In this document: piece by piece, positions 39,518 through 48,618 of the stretch
How the letters are laid out: the number at the start of each line of letters is the position of its first letter
Numbering within the stretch: position 1 is the stretch's first letter
From: Candidatus Burkholderia humilis
GTDB lineage: Bacteria > Pseudomonadota > Gammaproteobacteria > Burkholderiales > Burkholderiaceae
Length of the DNA: 48,618 nucleotides
Assembly (NCBI GenBank): GCA_001184405.1
Contig: LFMX01000039.1
Span: 1 to 48,618 of the forward strand
Direction: 5' to 3'
Program-made: the position numbers and the translations under genes
Notes under the pieces: generated by a model
Told to the model about the DNA's origin: nothing
The model's database searches: none
The model's input: only the letters and a program-made list of their open reading frames with translations

Positions 39518-41895
39518 TCAGACGCGCTGCAGGACAATTACGCCACTTGCGGGCAGTATCACGCTCAATGCTCCGTTTTTTGCATAGAGGTCAGCACCCG
39601 CATTTCCGACATTCCAGCCTCCGAACTCAAGGGCATCACTGTTAAATACCTCGCGCCACGCGAAGTTGCCAATACGTTCATCGTGTAGCACGTAGCCTTG
39701 CGCGAACGCCTCATTGTTCAAGGAACCGACCACGCAGTACGTTTGCTCGTCGTCCCAACGATAGAACGAGAGGTCATGACTCGTATCGTCGACTACCGAA
39801 ACAAAGACGTTGCGCGAGCGTATCGCGCGGCGCTGCACGCTGAATGCGACAATTTGTTGGTAGAACGCCAGTAACCTAGCGCCGATCCCAGCGGCAAGCC
39901 CCGCGATATCTTCTCGGTTATCCAGGAAGTCGTTATATTGATACGGCTTTGCGGCACCCACCTCTTCCCCCATGAAGAACATCGGGGTGGCTGCCGATAG
40001 CAGCGACATCGCAGTGGCAAAGCGTACTCTAGCTTCCGCACACCTGCGCGTATCATCGATCAAAGGTGAGCCATTAACGGCAGTGACGATGGTTCACGCA
40101 GATCGTGGGCGATTACCGACATCATCATGTGATTCGTGATAAACGACCTTTAGCGTTCCGCTGGCGCGCAGCGTGTTTGCGAAACGATCGACCTGCAATG
40201 TGCGGTTGTCACCGAAGCCTGCTTGCTTAATAAGCTCTGAATATCCACCACCTTGAAACTCTACGAGATGGTGATCAAAATCAGCGTACCAAGTCGCATC
40301 GAAGCCAATTCCTGCACCGTCGAGACTCGGCTGCGTCATCGCCGTCCATCCAGAGTAATCCTCGGCACACAAGAATAGACGCGGCGCGACCAAACGCATC
40401 GTGCGCGTCCATTGACGAAGAAACTTCACGCCAAAAGCCGCCGCTCGGTCGCATCGCTGCCCGTTTGCATGAAGAACCGGATATTGATGGATCGAACTGG
40501 TTTGATCAAGCCGAAAACCATCTATATGGCACACACTGACGAGAAATGCAGCGCTCGATATGAAGAGTTGGCGTACCGCTTCCTGGTCGTATCGCGGAGT
40601 CCATTGACTTGAAAGATTATCGATATAGCCACCGTCCGGCTCCGAATAGTCGCTGGGCTGGCCTTCATACCAGTAGTAAATGTTCTTGGTGGGATTATTG
40701 GAATCGTAGGCCCACTCTGCACGCTCGGCATTCGACGTAAAGTGGTTATAGCAGACGTCAAGGATCACCGCGATACCACGACGATGGCAAGCCTTAACGA
40801 AAACCTTGAGCTGATCGGTTCCTCCGGCAGCTTGGTCCATTGCAAAAAAATGGGCGGTACCGTACCCCCCAATTCGCTACGTTCTCGAATTCTGCTATGG
40901 GCAGCAACTCGATGGCGTTGACACCAAGCGTGCCTAGATGATCGAGAAACTGCGCTGCGTCGTTTAGTGTACCCGGCCCCGGATGATCATAGCCAAGTGC
41001 ACCGACGTGAAGCTCGTAAATCACAAAATCGTCAATGCTGACGGGCATCGGTAGCTCGGGCAGGAATTCGTCGGCCCAGAACTCCACTGCACTTATCGAT
41101 GTTTGGCTATTGATTGTCACAAGCGTCGGGTCGCACACAACCGAACAGCTCTGCGGACCCTCGAGACGTTCGGGCGGTCCTGAGTAAGGCGCTCCCGCAG
41201 GATCGAAGTCTCCTGCACCGACTTGCATGAGCGACCAGAGGTCCGTTCGAAATGCGCTCGACCCATCATCCTTGGTGACATGAAACATGTAGTTGAAGTC
41301 CACTGCAGCTTCGTACGAGTCGAAAGGTGCCTGCGCAAATGTAGTGGTGCTCCAGATCATCGCTTTGCTTGCTCATCTCGAACGTATGAGTTGTTCCCGT
41401 CCCGTCGTCCGCAACATAGCCAATCGATTTATCGGCAAGCACTAGTGAGACCTTCTGTGCGTTTAGAGCCCACACGTTGAAGCTTACGGCATCGGGTGCA
41501 CCCACCTCTCGTCCGACACGGTTCACACCGAGCCGCGCGCACCAAGTTAGAAAATAGCGTTGCGGTGGCGTGTTGTCTTGCAATGTGAACGCAATTGAGG
41601 AATCAGCCGAGGCCACGTCGTCAACCTCCGCGGCGATGCCCCGAACGCTCATTCCGGCTGGACCGTCCGTCTGGACGCCCCAAACGAAGGTCATGCCACA
41701 GAAACGATCCGCAAACGAGACGTCCGCTCGCCAATAGGAAGGCTGGCCGCTTTCCGAGACGCGCTGCATCGCCGTGAACGACCAATCAGCAGATAGGTTG
41801 CCCTGATCGTCCCACTTGCCGCACAAACGAACGGCGTCAAAGTGAAACTCAGCTAGACCCGGATGATATTCGAACGTCACGCTGCCACTCGCCAT
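39518..41895 (-). pseudogene. GH13 alpha-amylase-superfamily enzyme (branching enzyme/TreZ-like), disrupted
   Basis: About 790 codons. An N-terminal beta-sandwich region (VTFEYHPGLAEFHFDAVRLC) leads to the GH13 barrel. The four conserved regions are visible: VILDVCYNHF (I), HIDGFRLDQTSSIHQ with the nucleophile Asp (II), LFLCAEDYSGW with the acid/base Glu (III) and YHESHDDVGN (IV). The C-terminal part has TPMFFMGEEVGAAKPYQYND. Lesions: a frameshift near 41340, another at a G-run near 40868 (NVANWG to YGTAHFFAM), and TGA at 40092-40094 (CGA to TGA likely) after GNRPRSA. The start is the ATG after GAGG. The substrate would be an alpha-glucan. It is last in the caspase operon. Confidence 0.83.
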
Positions 41896-41994
41896 GGCTA
41901 CCTCGCTGTGCAGCAAAGCAATTTTGGGTGATCAAAACTCATTTGCTTGTGCCCAAGCGCAGTAGACGAGGTGGTAAACGGTACGAAGGCCTGC

Positions 41995-43333
41995 CTACTT
42001 CGGATTCGGGATTTCGAGATCGATTTGATTGGCGAGTGTTCTCACAATTCCCGGAGAGACCTCCGACCCTATATGAAGCTGCGGTCCCGATTTGTCTGGC
42101 GCTACCGTGGCGGGGGTCCCCGCACGTGCTGCCGCATGAGGCGGCTTCCCCTTTATAGGGCCGTGATTCTGCTGAGCTGGCGGTTCGATCGCCGCCAGCA
42201 TCGGTCCAGGACAGCTGATTACTTGCGGCAACGGCGCGCCGGCGGCAGCCTTAACCTTCGGCGCCGCCTCGATGTATTGCAGACTTGCACCGATCGCGAC
42301 GGGTGCACTGAACGTGTAATCGAACGATATTCCGCCTTCGCTGATCGCCGCCGATGAGATTTGGCCGCCTGCTACTTGGGAATTCAGCATGGCCTGTTGA
42401 TTCGCGATCGTCTTGTTGAGCGCGGCCTCTACAGCGCCTAGTCGATCTTCAATCGTCGCATTTGATGCTGGGCTTACAACGGTAGGCAGACGCAGCCCCT
42501 GGTGCGGAAGCTACGCTCCCTATTGCGGCTTGGACATGTCCTCGTGCCGAATTCGGGTCAATGTACAGCTTGGCTTGCGCAGTGAGTGCCGTCTGCCGGC
42601 TGGTGCCATAGGACAAGGTCATATGCCTCGCCAGATAGAGCTCGCGAATGTAGACAAGCCGTGCGCAGGATCCGTACACGCGTTGTGCCTCTTGTAGATG
42701 GTCAAGCAATGATTGACGCTTCTTTGCTGAGAGACATTGCAGCGAAGTTTGGGCCGCCTCCTCCGCGTCCAACGCGTCCAACGCGTCGAGACCTTGGTAC
42801 TCGGCGGCGGGCATCGACAAGATATAGGTCACAGCAGTTTTTCTCTCCCCGCCAAGGCCGAATATGGCGAAACCAGTTGGCACCGAGACGTCTGCATCAG
42901 TAGTTCTACCTTCAACCGATGGGAAACTCGCCAAACCGAGATGTGTCCATTTACCAGGCGCTGCAATGCCTTTTTCATTGCGAGGAACATCGATGAACGA
43001 TGATTTTGCGGCATCTGCCGTCTGCTTCGGTATTTCAAGTCGACGTGAATAGAAATCTCGCATTGCGCTTTGGAAGCCGATAAGTGGCGTCATGAACTTC
43101 GGCGCAAACTGCTTTTTCAGAGGCTTGCCTCCTTCATCCAATGCGCAGACCAAATACACGTCCCCCAACTCGACGGTGTCACGCGTTGGGAACATTGGCG
43201 TTAACTGGTAGGGCGCCATTTTGTTGGACCACTCTTGCACCAAGTCTATCTTTTCCGGATGGATATCTGTAGCTCATCCGCCAGAAAACAGGGCAAAGCT
43301 TGCGGCGCCAGTAACCGCTTTCCATTTCTTCAT
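41995..43333 (-). pseudogene. Hypothetical lipoprotein, in-frame TGA and frameshift
   Basis: About 446 codons. MKKWKAVTGAASFALFSGG is followed by TGA at 43274-43276 exactly where the lipobox Cys should be (TGC to TGA), then ATDIHPEKIDLVQEW. The body includes PMFPTRDTVELGDVYLVCAL, PKFMTPLIGFQSAMRDFYSR, and ERKTAVTYILSMPAAEYQGL. Near 42488 the frame shifts from GAASAY to TVVSPASNATIEDRLGAVEA, giving a short coiled coil (ALNKTIANQQAML) and a proline-rich end. No family is recognised. RBS GGAG precedes the ATG. Its place between the caspase-like and GH13 genes in one operon suggests an envelope-anchored partner. Confidence 0.7.
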
Positions 43334-43499
43334 TTTTTCTCCGGAATTTATTGGGCAAGTCGACGACGTGATATCGCGAAGAGGTCCTGCGGAAGTCTAG
43401 GCAGCAATTCCACCTGTTACCAGGAAATTCGTGAGCCGAAGACTGCTTTCTTCGACGTCGCGTGCAAAACGATTCGATTAAGTCTTGACGCCCATTTGA

Positions 43500-46400
43500 C
43501 TAGAAGATTGGAACCGGACCCACAAGACCGTTTCGTGCGATCCAAGGAGTCTGTGTATTACCGCTTTCGGTCAAGACCTCCACCTTAAGTGCTCGATAAA
43601 GTTCATCGAGTTCGATCGCCCCATTTCCATTTGTGTCGAGTTGTCTGAAATTTTGCTTGACCATTTTGCTCATCGCACCGGTGAACATGCCTTCCTTCTG
43701 GCGTTCGTTACTCACCTGACGTCCTTTGGAAGCAGAAGTAACGACCATCGAGTTTTGAAAGAGCAAAGACGTCGTCGCAATGTCGTTCGATCCTTCGGAT
43801 GCACCGGCATGACACGTATCAAGAAACACGATGAGCCGGCCTGGGATGTGTGCCAACGCGGTGGAGATTGCGTTCCATTCGATCGAGGTAGCGGCGACAT
43901 GATTGTACTGAGTTGTTCGGGTAGCGAGAAACAATCGCCCGTCCTCAACCATGCCGTATCCCGAAATGAGAATCATCGTAGTGTCCTCGTCACTTGCTGA
44001 CCGAGCGACTAAGTCGATTAGTTGCAGAAGATCCTCTTTAAGTTTCGGACTGTTAACAATGGGGGCGGCGAACTTATCCTTGGCATAAATTTTCGACTGA
44101 CCCACCAACGAAACAAACGATTTTGCGTCTGCTACCGCGCCGTGAAGCGGAGAGATTCTATGGCCGTCGTAGACGTCTGTGCCGACCGCAATTACGTGTA
44201 CGCGAGGTTTGACCAGCGACACCCGCAGGGAGGGCGGCACAGGAACAGAAACCGGCAAACTCTCGGTGCCCATCGTGTCGGTCGCTTGCGCGGTAATCCA
44301 TAGTGCGGGACCGACGAGCGGGATATCCAAACGCTGCTGGTAGGAAGTACTGCTCGCAGCGATCTAGCGTACGAGCTTTCCGTCCGTGAAGATGGAGACA
44401 GTGGATAGCCCTTTGGCTGACGTCGCTTTCAGTTCGATCGAGACGGACCCTGTATGTCCTTCGGCCAACGTCAATGTTGCGATGGGCGGCGGTTGGAGAT
44501 CCGGGCGTGCCGTCCCAGGAACCGCACCGCCGTGAACCAGAACATTTTCTATAAAGGACTTATGCAGAGAGCCCCGAAATTGGCGCAGCGACGCCGGTTC
44601 CGAGATGCCGGGGAAGCTAAAGTAAACTAACGGGCACCCTCGTCGGTCCCATCGTAGAAGCCGGCATCGTTGAACACGACGAGCTCATCGTCGACATAGC
44701 GTCCGCTCAAATATTCACGTTGCTGACTAGGTAGAAATATGTGTACGCTGCCATCGCGGTCCAATCGCACGATTCGTCCGTCACGGGTGCTGTACAGTCT
44801 GAACGCGGCGCCGGTGCGACTGTGCTCTGCTCGAAAAACGGTGGCTTTATCAGTGTCGAGCTCATAGTTGAGCACTTCAGGCCTGTCCCCGAGTGAGAAC
44901 AACAAATAGCGCCTCTCATACAGTTCTGCCGTGGTCGTGGGAACCGGTAGCGGAATTGCGGAAAGCCCAAGAACGTCATAGACTGTGCGCGCGCCAATGG
45001 GCTTCGCACCAAGCCAAACGAGTTTGGACGGAGTATCAGGGTGTGTTTGAGAGATCATCGCAAGTCGCGCGGAGTAGTCACTGACGCTAGTGGACGTGGA
45101 ACATCCTTCCAAAATCAGCCACATTCTCAAATCACCATCCTTAAACTCTCGCAAGTCAATGATTGACGCCGCCGCAATCTTGTCTTTCTCCTCTTTTGAT
45201 TCGAACAACGGATTGCAGATTCGATCACCGCTCAGAAAGAACGTTTTGGCCTGAGGCATCAATGCTCTCACCATCGACGCGAGTTTATTTGCGGCTGCCA
45301 CACTCAGAAGCTTCTCACCCGCGTGTGGCGGGGAACGGAGAGTCATCACTGCGGGATCCTGAAGTGGTAACTTCAATTCAATCAATCGCTGAGCGAAACG
45401 GTCGCCTGCCAAGGTTCCTTGATTGGTCAGGAGATCCTCTCCTGCAGTAACATTTCGGCCCGCTAGTTGGTCTGCGTTCCGAATGAACCTCGCTTGCCCT
45501 ACAGCAACTCGGGCGGTGTCAGTGCTTACTGCGGCGAGCTTGTGCCCTCCTTTGTCCCACTTCCCGCTGGCCGGCAGCACGAATCGATTTGGGTGCCCGC
45601 CCGTCACGCGATGCGCATTGAGATAGTCGGCAAACTGTTCGCTTAATGCGTCTTGAATCTCAACGCTTCCCCGTCCATCGGGCGCATTGTGTTGACCATC
45701 TGGATCCGCTTCATCTTGCTTCCGAAGTTGGCTGATTGTCAGGAATTCTTTCGGTGAAATCGCCTGTAAGCCACCGTCACTCGAAAAAGCCAATGATTCG
45801 AACTTTGGCCGTGTCAAATTCTTCGCTTTTCGAGCTGTACGTCAAAAGCAGGTTTTCCAGGTAGATATGAACAGCCGCCTTTTCGGAGATGGCATCGCAA
45901 CAATTTGGGCCTACGCTAGCAACGTACGGGAAACGGTCGATCAAGGTTGCGTACGTTTCGACAACCGCTCCCTTTGCTGTGCCGAGCGATAGAACAGCGT
46001 CCCCGATCGCCCACCGCAACGACACGACCGTGTCTTGGCCAACGTCCTCGCCGCGTTCCCGGGCAATGATGATTTTTCCAGTTGCACGGTCCAGAACCTG
46101 TAAAGCGGTCCCACCTGCATCACCTCCGGCAGTTCGCGCATTAAAGAAATAGACGAAGCGCCCGGTCGGAGAAAAGGCCGGCTGCGCGCCAGCTCCCTGA
46201 AACATCTCCTGAAAATTCTTCGCGTCCACGAGTCTAAAATGGTCACCATAGTCTTCGAGCCGAACCGAGCCGTCCGGAGCGATGAGTGTCTGCTTAGGTG
46301 CACCAGCAAAAAAACTGGATCGGAGACAGTGATTGAAGGGTTACCAGCTGTCACGGTGACCTGAGTTTTGCCCGCCGATCCTGGAACATCAGCAGTTTGC

Positions 46401-46864
46401 CCGTTGCGAACGGACACGACTTTCCACTCGAGCGCTAAGGCGCCCGAGGTGAAAGGCGTAACCGAGATGGTTCCAGATTTCGTGTATTCGACTAGCTGAA
46501 GTGGGACGATAATTCTCGTCGACGTTGGCCACGCACGGATGCCGAAAGGCGTGGGCGCTCCACCAGGTAAAGCAAAGAAGCCCTCGCCTGCGAGGCGTAT
46601 TGCGGGCGTTGCAGCCACCAAATAAGCGGCATCGTCGCAGCCCCATGCAGTTTTTTTCCGGCGTACCCAGTACATCACTACGGGTTTCCCTACCACTGCG
46701 CGCGCGTTAGAATCAACACGCACAGTGATGGGCGGAGCACTCGCAGGCTGATTAGTGGATGCGGTGCAGTTCTGATTCGCCCAACTCGGGCCAACTGCCG
46801 CGAACATCAGCGCGCCTGCAAGGACGGCCATCACGACCGCTCGAAGAAATCGGCATCTGTTCAT
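43500..46864 (-). pseudogene. Large secreted caspase-family (peptidase C14) protein with EF-hand, disrupted
   Basis: About 1,120 codons if restored. Signal peptide MNRCRFLRAVVMAVLAGALM to PSWA; Ig-like and beta-propeller-like segments (AFSPTGRFVYFFNA, LAFSSDGGLQAI, GRIVRLDRDGSVHIF); a C-terminal caspase p20-type domain (VHVIAVGTDVY, LHGAVADAKSFVSLVG, IVFLDTCHAG, Cys codon 43812-43814); then a canonical EF-hand loop DTNGNGAIELDE (43602-43637). The catalytic His position (SGHG) reads SGYG (Tyr codon 43956-43958). Lesions: frameshift at a T-run near 46310, another near 45820, one-base loss at 44627, and TAG at 44364-44366. GAGG precedes the ATG. It lies 33 bases after the DUF1353 gene. Confidence 0.8.
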
Positions 46865-46897
46865 GGCAACATCCTCGTATGGAGTCGATCATTCGCA

Positions 46898-47488
46898 TCA
46901 CACGAACACGTCCGGGTGGAGCTTCCAATTCTTCCAAGTCATGAGCGGGTCGTTCGGCAACTTACGAAGAATTCGCTTCTCACCGCCTTTGCGAAGACTG
47001 GCATTCTGATTCCAGGCAGCAGCCCCACCTACGTGGACGCCCTCGTAGATCGCCTTGATCGTGAGCGGCGAAACCCGAAAATCTTGCATGGCGTTCTTTA
47101 GCACTCTGTCCGCAGTCTCCTTTGAGACGTTCTGCGTCCAGTACAAGTAGTCGTGAAGCACGGCCGCGTAGGCATAGTTTCCGTCATGAGGAAGAAGGCT
47201 CCAAAATACCTGCGGAATACTTGCCAGGTCGGTCACGAAGCCAGTAGGAGCGGAAACTTTAGGCAGATCTTGGTCGTTATTTTTTCCGGGATACCATCCG
47301 ATGGAGTCGGTCAGGTAATAGAAGTGGTCAGCGAACCGTCCCATTTTTAATGGGTGATCCACTGCTTTCTTAGAGAACAAAGCGTCCAGCCATTGCTCTT
47401 TCGTCTGCCCTTTCGTTTTACTCTCGGCACCAAATGATTCTTTGAGCAGCGCGCAAAGGAGTAGCGTGGCTACGCTAAGCCCAAGCAA
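46898..47488 (-). CDS. Secreted DUF1353-domain protein
   Basis: About 196 codons. A hydrophobic leader (LSVATLLLCALLKESFGA) precedes a DUF1353 domain: FYYLTDSIGWYPGKN, APTGFVTDLASIPQVFWSLL, AYAAVLHDYLYWTQ with the conserved HDYLY, and ADRVLKNAMQDFRVSPLTIK. DUF1353 proteins are common in phage and polymorphic-toxin settings; their function is not established. The start is uncertain. The frame opens at a TTG, while a better-placed ATG (ATGAGAA) just upstream is one base out of frame, so a start-proximal frameshift is possible. It is first in the minus-strand caspase operon. Confidence 0.7.
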   Translation of the reverse strand: MLGLSVATLLLCALLKESFGAESKTKGQTKEQWLDALFSKKAVDHPLKMGRFADHFYYLTDSIGWYPGKNNDQDLPKVSAPTGFVTDLASIPQVFWSLLPHDGNYAYAAVLHDYLYWTQNVSKETADRVLKNAMQDFRVSPLTIKAIYEGVHVGGAAAWNQNASLRKGGEKRILRKLPNDPLMTWKNWKLHPDVFV

Positions 47489-48357
47489 TTCTCATCTATG
47501 AGTGTTCACGACTTGCCTCCTCGCAGTCCTGGCAATGAGATTACGACTGCACGCCTGCCAACGTCCTACGCTAATGCCGTGTCGGCGGTGGCACCAAGAG
47601 TTTGTCTCAGGTTGGTAACAGCTATAGACAACCGAATCGATATCCACATTCTTTTAGAATCGAATTTGTTCGCTAAGCAACATAACTAACCGCAATCGCG
47701 TCCTTCCGCGTCCCTCATCTATCAAAGTCGTTACAGTCGCACTACGGATACCGAGCGGAAACGCCATCAGCGTCGGTGGGCGTGGAAAATATCTGATTCA
47801 TTCTCGGTTCGGATTTCACTCACCACTCTGCGTCAACAAGGGCAAGTCAACATCTACTTTAAACCAAAACAAACTTCAGATTTATTGAAGAACTTCAATG
47901 TTTTTAGTTGATTGAAGTTTTAGAGGTCGCACAGTCGGTTACCGCAATAGCGGTGTGAGCGACAGCTATCGGCATGTCTGAATGACAGCGAAGGGGATTC
48001 GGAAAGGCCGGACCGGTCGGTTACTCCTTAACAGTTCCTGTGAGCTAGCATCAGCGGCAGGAGAATCGAAACGCCTGCGCCTTTTACGCGAGCGGCTCAC
48101 CCCGTTTCCTTACCCGCCCCACGGTGTATCATAGCGTCCAACACGGAAACAGGAACGGTTTCGGTAAGCGTATTGTTGGTTAATTTACCTATACTTCTTC
48201 AGCCTTACGAGCTTAATGCATGCCGCACCCCGCTGGGCTCAATGCGAGAAACGAGTTTTCTGCCGGATGTAGTGATCTACCTGGGCCACGCGCGTGCCCA
48301 TCATTTTGCTGGTTCTACGTTTGTCGACATCAACCATATGGGTTCTAGGAGGATTGT
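47489..48357. other. Intergenic region, no gene recognised
   Basis: 870 bases with only short frames. It must hold the promoter of the minus-strand caspase operon and of the plus-strand gene at 48358, but no convincing -35/-10 pair stands out. A 7-bp inverted repeat ATTGAAG-AA-CTTCAAT at 47884-47899, with a third copy of ATTGAAG 12 bases on, is the only structure noticed. Confidence 0.5.
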
Positions 48358-48618
48358 ATGGCGCAGTCATCGGATAGCCCTATTTCTCCTCCATCGGAAC
48401 AGACCGTCGCAATTGAAACTTACAAGCTGTATCGAAGATACCTCGAACACGAAGACGACTAGATTAATAACCGAATGATGTGGTTCATGAGTGTTCAATT
48501 CTTTCTGATTGCAACCTTTGGATTTTCATATCAGAAGAAGTTTGAGGTCTTGAGCAAGGCACTTTGGGATGACTCGATGCGTTCCGCGGTTAAAAATATC
48601 TTTGTATCATTATTGCTA
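48358..48618 (+). pseudogene. Small membrane protein with in-frame TAG, partial
   Basis: It starts at an ATG with an excellent AGGAGG six bases upstream: MAQSSDSPISPPSEQTVAIE, TYKLYRRYLEHEDD. TAG at 48460-48462 is followed in the same frame by INNRMMWFMSVQFFLIATFG, a membrane helix, and FSYQKKFEVLSKALW. The phrase 'KYLEHED-L-INNR...W' with a following helix is seen in uncharacterised two-helix membrane proteins, where the stop position is occupied by a hydrophobic residue. The gene runs off the right edge. Function unknown. Confidence 0.65.

Overview
The window is a piece of a Burkholderia-group (Burkholderiaceae; Paraburkholderia/Caballeronia-like) main chromosome. The order mnmG-rsmG-parA-parB followed by atpI-B-E-F-H-A-G-D-C, flanked by perfect parS sites, is the gene neighbourhood near oriC of chromosome 1 in this group. 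The first 28.9 kb is GC-rich core sequence. The remaining 19.7 kb is less GC-rich accessory sequence behind an IS66/group II intron junction.

The main character of the window is genome erosion. parA, parB, mnmG and the nine atp genes are open, but most dispensable genes carry in-frame stops or one-base frameshifts. All three stop codons occur, and most stops look like G:C to A:T transitions (CAG to TAG, CAA to TAA, TGG to TGA, CGA to TGA). This is what is expected of a recently host-restricted lineage, such as a vertically transmitted plant or insect symbiont. The lifestyle is inference, and draft-assembly error must be excluded.

Layout. 1-2.9 kb: end of a CYTH protein gene, a decayed LysR regulator and a divergent GMC oxidoreductase. 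3.2-13.3 kb: two branched-chain-amino-acid-type (Liv) ABC transporter operons; seven of the nine genes are broken, and the second operon has a livM-livG fusion. 13.3-17.8 kb: parS, mnmG, a damaged rsmG, parAB. 17.8-18.9 kb: a decayed anion permease. 19.1-26.8 kb: the ATP synthase operon with a good sigma70 promoter and a terminator. 27.0-28.8 kb: an acyl-CoA ligase with a frameshift.

Accessory half. 28.9-29.9 kb: a group II intron remnant and a truncated IS66. 29.9-32.9 kb: overlapping genes for a nucleoside-deoxyribosyltransferase-like fragment, a QueC-like enzyme, a SagB-like flavin oxidoreductase and a RidA relic, with a convergent OGG-like DNA glycosylase. This looks like a nucleobase-modification, defence or deazapurine module. 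33.2-37.7 kb: a LysR regulator beside a three-gene oxidase operon (haem-oxygenase-like diiron enzyme, 2-oxoglutarate oxygenase, fatty acid desaturase), probably a cryptic biosynthetic cluster. 38.8-47.5 kb: small proteins and a minus-strand operon of a DUF1353 protein, a roughly 1,120-codon secreted caspase-like protein with an EF-hand, a lipoprotein and a GH13 enzyme, nearly all disrupted. The window ends inside a small membrane-protein gene that also has an in-frame stop.
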